Assembly: GCF_018141525.1 (NCBI RefSeq) | Contig: NZ_CP064655.1 | Location: 372,001 to 436,000, forward strand | Length of the DNA: 64,000 bases | Direction: 5' to 3' | DNA from: Miltoncostaea marina | Lineage (GTDB): Bacteria > Actinomycetota > Thermoleophilia > Miltoncostaeales > Miltoncostaeaceae | Shown: piece by piece, positions 52,968 to 60,144 of the stretch | How positions within the stretch are numbered: the stretch's first letter is position 1 | Layout of the letters: each line of letters opens with the position of its first letter | Position numbers and translations under genes: made by a program | The notes under the pieces: generated by a model | Told to the model about the DNA's origin: nothing | What the model saw: only the letters and a program-made list of their open reading frames with translations | Database searches by the model: none

Positions 52968-54500
52968 ATGACGACGGACGAGCAGGACGACGCTCGGACC
53001 CCGATGGTCCGGACGTGTGGCACCGAGCGGGTGCACGAACGGCTGATGCGGGAGGTGCCCGGCTACGCCGAACGGAGGGCCGCCGTCGAGAACCACGCCT
53101 GGCGGTCGGCGCGCGCCCCGTCGGCCGCGCGCGCGGGCTGCACCCGCATCCCGGTGGTGGTGCACGTCGTCAGCCGGGTGGCGGCCGAGGACATCGGCAT
53201 GGCACAGATCGAGAGCCAGATCGCCGTCCTCAACGCGGACTTCCGGCGACGCAACGCCGACCGCACCCTCGTGCCGGCGGCCTTCATGCCGGTCGCCGCC
53301 GACGCCCGCATCGAGTTCGAGCTCGCGTCCGCCGACCCGTCGGGCGCGCCGACCGACGGCGTCACGCGCACGACCACGACCGTCAACGGCTTCACCGACG
53401 ACGACGCCGTCAAGTCGGCGGGGACCGGTGGGGCCGACGCCTGGCCGGCCGATCGCTACCTCAACGTCTGGGTCTGCCGGCTCGCCGGCGGCCTGCTGGG
53501 CTACGCCCAGTTCCCGGGCGGGCCGGCGGAGACGGACGGGGTGGTCGTGACCCATACGGCGTTCGGGACCACGGGCACCGCGGCCGCGCCCTTCAACCTC
53601 GGTCGCACGGCCACCCACGAGATCGGGCACTGGCTCAACCTCCGGCACATCTGGGGCGACGACGGCACCGGCTGCAGCGGCGACGACTTCGTGGCCGACA
53701 CGCCGAACCAGGCCGGGCCCAACACCGGCACGCCGACGTTCCCCGTCGTGACCTGCGGGAACGGGCCGGACGGCGACATGTTCATGAACTACATGGACTA
53801 CACCGACGACGTCGCGATGTTCCTGTTCACCGCGGGGCAGGTGACGAGGATGCAGGCGGCCCTCGACGGCCCGCGCAGCGCGATCGGCCGCTCGGTGGCA
53901 TGCGGGACCAAGCTCAAGTTCACCGATGAGCCGGTCACCTTGAAGTTCCGCGACGATCCGATCGACACGCTGAAGCGGGCCGACGACCCCATCGCGACGA
54001 TCGCGAAGTTCCGGGACGACCCGGTCGGGACCGTCAACAAGTTCCGTGACGACCCGGTCGGCACGGCGGTGAAGTTCCGCGACGACCCGGTCGGCACCGC
54101 GGCCAAGTTCCTGGACGACGGCGGCACCGACCCGCGGATCGACCCCATCAAGCAGCCGGCGCTCGACAAGCCGCCCATCGCCGACCTCGCCAAGGCGCCC
54201 GCGGCGGACCTCGGCGGCATCCCCGACCCCGGCGGACCGGTCCAGCAGCCGGACCTCGGACGCGGCGGCCCGGCGCCCTTCGTCCTCGCCACGCCGCACC
54301 ACTCGATGGCGTGGGCCGGTGGCGAGGCGGGCCTCGGCGAGTACGAGGTGGCGCTCGCGCAGTACGAGGAGGTGATCGCCCAGTACGCCCGCGCGGAGGC
54401 GGCGGGCGGGCTGGGCGAGGAGGACGCCCGCGCGGCGAGGGAGCTCTACGACGAGTACTCGCGCCTCGGCGAGGAGTACCGGCGCCTGGCGGGGCGGTGA
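52968..54500 (+). CDS. M43-type metalloprotease with graspetide-like repeat tail
   Basis: 510 residues from ATG 52968. The catalytic domain (about 55-300) is a pappalysin-family (M43) metzincin: zinc site His217-Glu218, His221 and His227 in THEIGHWLNLRHIWG, and Met-turn FMNYMDYTDD. It starts IPVVVHVVSRVAAEDIG as the family does, yet there is no signal peptide. From residue 314 comes an unusual tail: eight Thr spaced 10 or 11 residues apart, each followed by K-F-R-D-D-P or a variant. A Pro-rich stretch and a C-terminal helical segment (YEVALAQYEEVIAQYARAEA) end the protein. Three bases later an MvdC/MvdD-like ATP-grasp ligase begins, so the tail is probably its substrate. Peptidase target unknown. 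Confidence 0.85.
   Translation: MTTDEQDDARTPMVRTCGTERVHERLMREVPGYAERRAAVENHAWRSARAPSAARAGCTRIPVVVHVVSRVAAEDIGMAQIESQIAVLNADFRRRNADRTLVPAAFMPVAADARIEFELASADPSGAPTDGVTRTTTTVNGFTDDDAVKSAGTGGADAWPADRYLNVWVCRLAGGLLGYAQFPGGPAETDGVVVTHTAFGTTGTAAAPFNLGRTATHEIGHWLNLRHIWGDDGTGCSGDDFVADTPNQAGPNTGTPTFPVVTCGNGPDGDMFMNYMDYTDDVAMFLFTAGQVTRMQAALDGPRSAIGRSVACGTKLKFTDEPVTLKFRDDPIDTLKRADDPIATIAKFRDDPVGTVNKFRDDPVGTAVKFRDDPVGTAAKFLDDGGTDPRIDPIKQPALDKPPIADLAKAPAADLGGIPDPGGPVQQPDLGRGGPAPFVLATPHHSMAWAGGEAGLGEYEVALAQYEEVIAQYARAEAAGGLGEEDARAARELYDEYSRLGEEYRRLAGR
53907..54128 (+). repeat. in-frame Thr-Lys-Phe-Arg-Asp-Asp-Pro repeats
   Basis: The repeats code for residues 314-387 of the metalloprotease. Thr occurs at 314, 324, 334, 344, 355, 366, 377 and 387. 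Acidic pairs follow six to seven residues after each of the first seven (320/321, 329/330, 339/340, 350/351, 361/362, 372/373, 383/384). Consensus T-x-x-K-F-R-D-D-P-V-G; the third unit is K-R-A-D-D-P. The strict conservation of a hydroxyl residue, Lys and two acids is what ester- or amide-forming ATP-grasp macrocyclases use. Confidence 0.9.
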
Positions 54501-54503
54501 GTC

Positions 54504-55496
54504 GTGAGCGTCCTCGTGCTGGCCACCGAGGCCGACCCGCACGCGCGCGCCGTGGCCGACGCGATCGCCGCGCTCGGCGGGCGCGCGCGGATCCTCGACC
54601 TGTCGCGGTTCCCTCAGCGGGCGTCGCTGACCATCCGCTACGACTGCTGCGGCGGCCGCGCCTACGCGCTCGGCGACGGAGACGACGCCGTGGACCTCTC
54701 CGCCGTCGAGGCGGTGTGGTGGCGTCGCCCGCAGCAGCCCGAGGTGAGCGACGAGATCATCGACCCCACCCGGCGCCTGTTCGCCGCCAACGAGGCCCAC
54801 GAGGCGCTCGCGGGCCTGTGGTTCTCGCTCGACGCCCGCTGGATCAACGATCCCGCCAAGGACCACGTGGCGCACCGCAAGGTCAAGCAGCTGCGCGTGG
54901 CCCAGGAGGCCGGGCTGCGGATCCCCGACACGCTCATCACCAGCGATCCGGCCGCCGCGCGGCTGTTCATCGACCGCCACGGCTACCGGGACGTCATCTA
55001 CAAGTCGTTCTCGGCGTTCGAGACCGAGTGGCGGGAGACGCGGCTGCTGCGGCCCGAGGAGCTGCAGCTGCTCGACTACGTGCGCTACGCGCCGGTGATC
55101 TTCCAGGAGTACGTCGACGCGGTCCACGACCTCCGCATCACGATCGTCGGCGACGAGATCTTCCCCGCGGCGATCCACTCCCAGGAGACCGAGTACCCGG
55201 TCGACTTCCGCATGGACATGCACAACGCGGCCATCGAGGAGGCCGTGCTCCCGGCCGGGGTCGCCGACCGGCTGCGCGATCTGATGCGCCGCCTCGGGCT
55301 CGTGTACGGGGCGATCGACATGCGGCGCCGCCCGGACGGCGAGCACGTCTTCCTCGAGATCAACCCGGCGGGCCAGTGGCTCTTCGTGGAGCAGGCGACG
55401 GGCCAGCCCATCGCCGCGGCGCTGGCGCGCGAGCTCCTCGTCGGGGGCGCCCGGCGCGGCGCCTCGGAGCCGGCCGTCGCGGCGAGGATCGCCTGA
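54504..55496 (+). CDS. MvdC/MvdD-like ATP-grasp RiPP ligase
   Basis: 330 residues from GTG 54504, three bases after the metalloprotease stop. Features of graspetide macrocyclases (microviridin MvdC/MvdD relatives): N-terminal domain with VDLSAVEAVWWRRPQQP (residues 64-79), ATP-grasp lysines in DVIYKSFSAFE (Lys167), QEYVDAVHDLRITIVGDEIF, IHSQETEYPVDFR, and metal ligands Asp272, Glu285 and Asn287 in GAIDMRRRPD and FLEINPAGQW. The ending NPAGQWLFVEQATGQPIA is characteristic of the family. They activate Asp/Glu side chains as acyl phosphates and link them to Thr/Ser (ester) or Lys (amide) of a peptide. The likely substrate is the repeat tail encoded just upstream. Confidence 0.9.
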   Translation: MSVLVLATEADPHARAVADAIAALGGRARILDLSRFPQRASLTIRYDCCGGRAYALGDGDDAVDLSAVEAVWWRRPQQPEVSDEIIDPTRRLFAANEAHEALAGLWFSLDARWINDPAKDHVAHRKVKQLRVAQEAGLRIPDTLITSDPAAARLFIDRHGYRDVIYKSFSAFETEWRETRLLRPEELQLLDYVRYAPVIFQEYVDAVHDLRITIVGDEIFPAAIHSQETEYPVDFRMDMHNAAIEEAVLPAGVADRLRDLMRRLGLVYGAIDMRRRPDGEHVFLEINPAGQWLFVEQATGQPIAAALARELLVGGARRGASEPAVAARIA

Positions 55497-55499
55497 ACG

Positions 55500-55539
55500 G
55501 GCGGGGCCCATCCGGCCCCGGGGCCGGATGGGCCCCGCC
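55500..55539 (+). terminator. perfect 40 bp palindrome after the ATP-grasp gene
   Basis: Each half is 20 bases (left half ends GGCCCC at 55519) and pairs without mismatch or natural loop. It starts three bases after the ligase stop and ends 38 bp before the convergent small gene, so it is probably a terminator for both. Confidence 0.65.
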
Positions 55540-55577
55540 GTCGCGGCCGGGCGTCGCCGTCAGCGCGGCGGCGCGGC

Positions 55578-55763
55578 TCAGTCCTCCCCGCCCACGCGCT
55601 CGCGCGGGTCGATCCACTGCTTGTCGCGCTCGGCGACCTCGGCCTGACGCTCCTGCATCCGGTCGATCGCCTCGGGCGGGGCGTCGGGGTCGAACTCCTC
55701 CTCCGGATGCTCCATGGTCTGCCGGTCCTGCTCGGTGATCCTCGGCGGGTCGGGCTCGGGCAC
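55578..55763 (-). CDS. small acidic hypothetical protein
   Basis: 61 residues from GTG 55763 with a good GGAGG ribosome site seven bases upstream. Highly charged, 20 Asp/Glu: PRITEQDRQTMEHPEEEFD, PEAIDRMQERQAEVAERDK. No membrane segment or Cys. Predicted largely helical or disordered. Composition is like the truncated protein at the window's start. No function is suggested. It faces the ATP-grasp operon convergently across the palindrome. Confidence 0.65.
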   Translation of the reverse strand: MPEPDPPRITEQDRQTMEHPEEEFDPDAPPEAIDRMQERQAEVAERDKQWIDPRERVGGED

Positions 55764-55865
55764 GGCGTCCTCCGGCTGCGTGCGGGGCGTTCGCCGGCCC
55801 TCCTACCCTCGTCGGGGCCGGGTCACGCGGCGGGGTGGGCGCGGTGCGGGGTGGCCGAGGTCCGT

Positions 55866-56255
55866 CCTGTGACGAGGTCGTCGACGGACCGGGTCGGCGG
55901 GGGCCGATCCATGGCGCGGGCGGATCCGGCCCGTCCTGTGACGAGGTCGTCGACGGACCGGGTCGGCTGGGGCCGATCGTCGGCGCGGGCGGGACCCGGC
56001 CCCCGCTTGACGAGGTCGTCGACGGACGAGGGTCGGCGGGGGCCGATCCTCTGCGCGGGCGGGACCCGGCCCTGCGGGCCGGCTCGCGCTGGGCGGGTGG
56101 TCGCGGTGCGGGGTCGGCTGGGGCCGATCCTCTGCGCGGGCGGGACCCGGCCCTGCGGGCCGGCTCGCGCTGGGCGGGTGGTCGCGGTGCGGGGTCGGCT
56201 GGGGCCGATCCTCTGCGCGGGCGGGACCCGGCCCTTCGGGCCGGCTCGCGCTGAG
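55866..56255. repeat. 69 bp and 81 bp tandem repeats
   Basis: GACGAGGTCG recurs at 55871, 55940 and 56009 (period 69), and GGTCGGCKGGGGCCGATC recurs at 56031, 56112 and 56193 (period 81), with earlier related copies at 55892 and 55961. The two arrays share the core GGTCGG...GGGGCCGATC...GCGCGGGCGG...CCCGGCCC. The long open frames across it are repeats of Arg/Gly/Pro and not convincing genes. This is the main part of a 920 bp gene-free block (55764-56684). Confidence 0.8.
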
Positions 56256-56287
56256 CACGTCGTCGACCGCCGTGCCCCTCACGCGGG

Positions 56288-56312
56288 GACCCGGCCTCTT
56301 TCGGGCCGGGTC
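56288..56312. repeat. inverted repeat hairpin
   Basis: GACCCGGCC (56288-56296) can pair with GGCCGGGTC (56304-56312). It is one of three hairpins in the gene-free block and could be a terminator or part of a mobile repeat. Confidence 0.5.
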
Positions 56313-56317
56313 ACGCG

Positions 56318-56346
56318 GCAAATCGCCCCTGGCCGGGGCGATTTGC
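56318..56346. repeat. inverted repeat hairpin, 12 bp stem
   Basis: GCAAATCGCCCC (56318-56329) pairs perfectly with 56335-56346 across TGGCC. The AT-containing stem is unlike its GC-only surroundings. Confidence 0.6.
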
Positions 56347-56530
56347 GGACCGGCGCACCGCCTTCGGCGGGGCGGGCGCCGGAAACCCCACTGACGTGAG
56401 CGTCCGTGGTGCGCGTGGGGGTGTGCCCGGCGCCCTCGTGGCCGGTTCTGTCCCGCTCCCGCCTTCGGCGGTCGTGTCTCCGACCACGTCGTCGCTCGAT
56501 CAGGTCGTCCGGGACGCAGTGCGATCAGTT

Positions 56531-56614
56531 CGCCGCGCGGCGCGCCCCGGCGGCGCGCAGCGCCGACGGAGCCGCGCGGTGGGGGCAGATTGCCGGATCG
56601 CCGCGCGGCGCGCC
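56531..56614. repeat. two copies of a 16 bp GC palindromic element
   Basis: CGCCGCGCGGCGCGCC occurs at 56531-56546 and 56599-56614, 68 bp apart, close to the 69 bp period of the array upstream. No coding sequence is recognised between 56256 and 56684. Confidence 0.6.
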
Positions 56615-56638
56615 AGCCGGCGTTCCTCGGTTCGACGC

Positions 56639-56675
56639 AGCCCAGGTCGCCCGGCTCCGCCGGGCGACCTGGGCT
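56639..56675 (-). terminator. terminator of the small membrane protein gene
   Basis: A 17 bp perfect stem (AGCCCAGGTCGCCCGGC paired with 56659-56675) with a TCC loop, ten bases after the stop at 56685 on the minus strand. Confidence 0.7.
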
Positions 56676-56684
56676 GAGCTTCTC

Positions 56685-56885
56685 TCAGGTCATGCGGCGG
56701 GCGAACTGCGCCAGGTAGACGACCGACAGGACGACGAACGTCCACCCCACCAGCGCGCGCAGCCACGGCTCCCGCAGCGGCGTGCGCCGCGACACCGGGC
56801 CGGCGACCGCGTCGGCCACCCGCGCCCGCCACCCGATCAGCCCCTCGCGCCCGCGCCGCTCCACCGCCGTGCCGAGCCGTCCCAT
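56685..56885 (-). CDS. small single-pass membrane protein
   Basis: 66 residues from ATG 56885 with ribosome site AGGGAGG. A basic N-terminal half (GRLGTAVERRGREGLIGWRA) is followed by one C-terminal transmembrane helix (ALVGWTFVVLSVVYLAQFA) and a basic end, so a cytosolic N-terminus with a C-terminal anchor is likely. No family recognised. It lies 70 bp downstream of the secreted repeat protein on the same strand and may be cotranscribed, and has its own terminator hairpin. Confidence 0.65.
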   Translation of the reverse strand: MGRLGTAVERRGREGLIGWRARVADAVAGPVSRRTPLREPWLRALVGWTFVVLSVVYLAQFARRMT

Positions 56886-56955
56886 CGTCAGCCTCCCTGT
56901 CGCTCACAGGGGGCGTGCCCGGGGGTGGGCCCGGCCCAAACCGCGGCCGCCGGGG

Positions 56956-58593
56956 TCAGCCGGTGCCCGCGAGCGACGCGGCGGTGATCGACCCGTCGCG
57001 GAAGGCCGCGCCGGTCAGGCCGCCGCCGACGAGGTCGACCAGGCCGTTGGCGCGGCGCACGGCGGCCTGGGAGATGCGCTGGTTGACGAGCACCTGGCGG
57101 TCGGTCATGCGGACGCCGGCGCCGGGGCGGCGCACCGGGGCGGCGACGGCCGTGACCGACGGGGCGGGCGCCGGCCCGGGCCCGGCCGCCGCCGCCGCGA
57201 GCCCGGGCGCGAGCTTGGACGGGGTCACGGCGCCGGCGCGCAGGTCGCCGCCGGTCAGGCCGCCGCCGAGGCGCCGTGCGAGCGCGTTGGCGCGGCGGAC
57301 CGCCGCCTGGGAGATGCGCTGGTTGACCAGCAGCTGACGGGCGGACACGCGCAGCCGGGGCGCGCGGGCCGCGACCGCCGCCGGGACCACCACCGGCCGG
57401 GGGCTCGCCAGGCCGCCGCCGATCGGCTCCCCGGCCCCCGCGAGGGCGACGCCGGCGCCGAAGTCGGCGCGCCCCAGGCCGCCGTCGCGCAGGTCGCCGG
57501 CCACGAGGCCCGCGTCCAGCCAGGCCTCGACCGCCGCGGTGCGCCGCAGCGCCGCCTGCGAGATGCGCTGGTTCACCAGCAGCTGCGCCGGCGTCAGCCG
57601 CACCGGCCGGCGGACCTCGAACCAGGTCACCCCGTGCGGCTGGGCCGTGTACCGCCCGCCGACGCGCGGCCACACCCGCCAGATGTAGCGGCCGCCCCAG
57701 TCGAGCACCCCGCCCGGGACGCGCAGGCGGTTGGTGGCGGGGAAGCGCGACAGCACCTTGGTCACGCCACCGTCGCGCACCCGGTAGACCTGCACGTTGT
57801 AGAGGCGGGCGCCCGGCACGCGCGTCCAGCGCAGCAGCGGGCGCCTCGTGGTCACGGCGACGCCCGGCGCCGGGCGCAGGCGGCCCGCCCGCTCCACCCG
57901 CGGGCGCGGCTCGGCCCCCTCCGCCCCCGGCCCGGCCGGGGCGAGGCGGATGGGCGCCGACGGCGGCGCGGGCCCGCCGGCCGTCCCGGCGGGTGGCGGC
58001 GCCGGCGTGCCCCCGACCCGGTACTCGAGCCGCTCAGTGGCGACGTTGCCCGCGACGTCGGCGGCGGTGACCACGAACTCGCGCGGGCCCGGCGACGACG
58101 TGTCGACCGGCGCGCCGGACGGAACCGTGCCCGAGCAGCTCACGGCGCCCTGGCAGGCGTAGTCGGCGGCCACCGCGGCGCCCGGCTCGTACACGGCGCC
58201 GGCGGTGGGCCGCCTGACGGTCACGACGGGCGGCGTGGTGTCGAGCGTGAACGTGCGCTGGGTGCGCCCGGGGTCGTTGGGCGCGGTCTGGCGGGCGACC
58301 AGCCGCAGCTCGCCCTCGGGCGCGCCGGCGAGCGTCACCGTGAGCGGCGAGGCGCCCTCGCCGGCGCGGCCCGAGACCGCGACGTAGACGGGCCCGCGGC
58401 GTCGCTGCAGCTGCCAGGCGACCGTCGCGCCGGGCGCCGTCCCGGTGATCGTGTAGGAGGGCGGCGCCGTGGCGGCGTTCCACACCTGGTCGTCGGCGCC
58501 GGAGACCGCGGGCGCCGCGGCGGCGGCGCCGGGCAGCAGGCCGGCCAGCGCGGCGGCGACGGCGACGACGGTGAACCGCAGGATGTGGCGCAT
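56956..58593 (-). CDS. secreted Ig-like protein with three C-terminal LVNQRISQAA modules
   Basis: 545 residues from ATG 58593. A signal peptide (RHILRFTVVAVAAALAGLLP, cleavage after AAAAA-type sequence near 27). Residues 30-215 hold Ig-like or Big-type beta domains (YTITGTAPGATVAWQLQRRR, TLDTTPPVVTVRRPTAGAVY, VVTAADVAGNVATERLEYRV). A Pro/Ala linker and a fibronectin-like domain with LLRWTRVPGARLYNVQVYR and RYIWRVWPRVGGRY follow. The C-terminus has three copies, about 80 residues apart, of L-L-V-N-Q-R-I-S-Q-A-A-x-R-R followed by GGLTGGDLRAG-type sequence. Probably a surface-binding or assembly protein. I do not know this module. Confidence 0.75.
   Translation of the reverse strand: MRHILRFTVVAVAAALAGLLPGAAAAAPAVSGADDQVWNAATAPPSYTITGTAPGATVAWQLQRRRGPVYVAVSGRAGEGASPLTVTLAGAPEGELRLVARQTAPNDPGRTQRTFTLDTTPPVVTVRRPTAGAVYEPGAAVAADYACQGAVSCSGTVPSGAPVDTSSPGPREFVVTAADVAGNVATERLEYRVGGTPAPPPAGTAGGPAPPSAPIRLAPAGPGAEGAEPRPRVERAGRLRPAPGVAVTTRRPLLRWTRVPGARLYNVQVYRVRDGGVTKVLSRFPATNRLRVPGGVLDWGGRYIWRVWPRVGGRYTAQPHGVTWFEVRRPVRLTPAQLLVNQRISQAALRRTAAVEAWLDAGLVAGDLRDGGLGRADFGAGVALAGAGEPIGGGLASPRPVVVPAAVAARAPRLRVSARQLLVNQRISQAAVRRANALARRLGGGLTGGDLRAGAVTPSKLAPGLAAAAAGPGPAPAPSVTAVAAPVRRPGAGVRMTDRQVLVNQRISQAAVRRANGLVDLVGGGLTGAAFRDGSITAASLAGTG
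56970..57606 (-). repeat. three in-frame LVNQRISQAA repeats
   Basis: The shared coding core lies at about 57561, 57312 and 57072 (minus strand), spacing 249 and 240 bp. Each unit has x-L-V-N-Q-R-I-S-Q-A-A-L/V-R-R, then a hydrophobic helix, then G-L-x-G-x-D-L-R-x-G or G-A-x-F-R-D-G. Confidence 0.85.
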
Positions 58594-58692
58594 GCGAGGT
58601 GTCTACTCCACCCGCCCGCCGCCCGCCCGGCGGCCGGGTCCGGGCCGACGGGCGACGCCGACCGTGCCCGGCGGCGTAGGATCGCGCCCGCC

Positions 58693-60141
58693 ATGCCGCT
58701 CTCCCGACGCCGCACGAAGATCCTCGCCACGGTCGGCCCCGCGTCCGACTCCGACCGCACCCTGCGGGCGATGATGGAGGCGGGCATGGACGCCGTGCGC
58801 CTCAACCTGTCCCACGGGACGCTGGAGGAGGCCCTCGAGATCCACCGCCGCGTGCGGCGGCTGGCGGAGGACCTCGGCCGCCCGGTGGGGACCCTCGTGG
58901 ACCTGCCCGGCCCCAAGATCCGCGCCGCCTCGTTCGGCCGCAGCGCGGTCGAGCTGCCCGACGGGCACCGGCTGCGGCTGGTGCCCGGGCGCGATCGCTC
59001 GACGGCGGACGTGATCCAGGTCGACTTCGAGGGCCTGCTCGAGGGCATCGAGCCGGGCGACCGCATCTCGTTCGGCGACGGCGGGATCGACATCGAGGTG
59101 GTCGGCACGCCCGGCGACCACGTGGACGCCGTCGTGCGCCACGGCGGCAGCCTCACCGGGCGACCGGGCGTGCACATCCCCTCCGAGCGGCTGCGGGTGA
59201 GCACGCCGACTCCCGAGGACCTGCGGATCCTCGACGCCTTCGTCGAGGCCGGCGTCGACATGGTGGCGCTCTCGTTCGTGCGCTCGGCCCACGACATCCG
59301 CCGGCTCGGCACCGAGCCGCACCCGCGCGGGCCGCTGGTGGTCGCGAAGGTGGAGACGCGCAGCGCGGTGGAGAACCTCGCCGGCATCCTCGACGCCGCC
59401 GGCGCGGTGATGATCGCCCGCGGCGACCTCGGCATCGAGTGCGCGATCGAGGACCTGCCGCACCTGCAGAAGCACATCATCCGCGAGTGCATCGCGCACG
59501 GCCGGCCAGCGATCACGGCCACCCAGATGCTCGAGTCGATGGCCAACGCCCCCACGCCCACCCGCGCCGAGGCGTCGGACGTCGCCAACGCCGTCTTCGA
59601 CGGATCGTCGGCCGTGATGCTCTCCGGCGAGACCGCCACCGGGACCGACCCCGTCAACGTGGTCGCCACGATGGCGCGCCTCTGCGCCCGCGCCGACGCC
59701 ACCTTCGACGTCGAGGGCTGGACCCGGCTGGTCACCCGGCTGCGGGTGGAGGACCCCGAGGCGGGCATCGGCCGCGACCGCCGCATCACCGACACGATGA
59801 CCGACGCCGCCTGGCGGGTGGCCCAGGAGGTCGGAGCGACGGCGATCCTCTGCCTCACCCGCACCGGCTTCACCGTGCGCGCGATCGCCCGCTATCGCCC
59901 GCGGGCGCCGATCATCGGCTTCACCACCGACGAGCGCGTGCGGCGCCAGCTCTCGGTGAGCTGGGGCGCCACCCCCCTGCTGCTGTCGGCGTTCGCGCCC
60001 AACGACGAGATGGTCGACGAGGCGGTGCGCACCGCGCGGGAGGAGGGCCACGTGCGGGCGGGCGACATCGTGGTGGTGCTGGCCGGCGTGGACGGGCGCT
60101 CGAGCACCACCGACGTGCTGCGGGTCGTCCACGTCGTCTGA
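58693..60141 (+). CDS. pyk: pyruvate kinase
   Basis: 482 residues from ATG 58693, ten bases after TAGGAT, a likely -10 of a very short leader. Complete family: TKILATVGPASDSDRTLRAM, DAVRLNLSHGTLEEA, VDLPGPKIRA, the B domain, ALSFVRSAHDI, VVAKVETRSAVENL with the catalytic Lys-x-Glu, MIARGDLGIE, and ITATQMLESMANAPTPTRAE (signature). The C-terminal allosteric domain has CLTRTGFTVRAIARYRPRAP and GDIVVVLAGVDG. Transfers phosphate from phosphoenolpyruvate to ADP, the last step of glycolysis. Divergent from the secreted repeat protein. Confidence 0.97.
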   Translation: MPLSRRRTKILATVGPASDSDRTLRAMMEAGMDAVRLNLSHGTLEEALEIHRRVRRLAEDLGRPVGTLVDLPGPKIRAASFGRSAVELPDGHRLRLVPGRDRSTADVIQVDFEGLLEGIEPGDRISFGDGGIDIEVVGTPGDHVDAVVRHGGSLTGRPGVHIPSERLRVSTPTPEDLRILDAFVEAGVDMVALSFVRSAHDIRRLGTEPHPRGPLVVAKVETRSAVENLAGILDAAGAVMIARGDLGIECAIEDLPHLQKHIIRECIAHGRPAITATQMLESMANAPTPTRAEASDVANAVFDGSSAVMLSGETATGTDPVNVVATMARLCARADATFDVEGWTRLVTRLRVEDPEAGIGRDRRITDTMTDAAWRVAQEVGATAILCLTRTGFTVRAIARYRPRAPIIGFTTDERVRRQLSVSWGATPLLLSAFAPNDEMVDEAVRTAREEGHVRAGDIVVVLAGVDGRSSTTDVLRVVHVV

Positions 60142-60144
60142 CCG

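Noticed and set aside
55866-56255. CRISPR array
   Set aside because: Repeat units are contiguous tandem copies of 69 and 81 bp with no unique spacers, and no cas genes are nearby.
55707-56399. 230-codon open frame across the tandem repeats, also open on the reverse strand
   Set aside because: The translation is only the DNA repeat unit in low-complexity form, with no ribosome site; treated as noncoding repeats.
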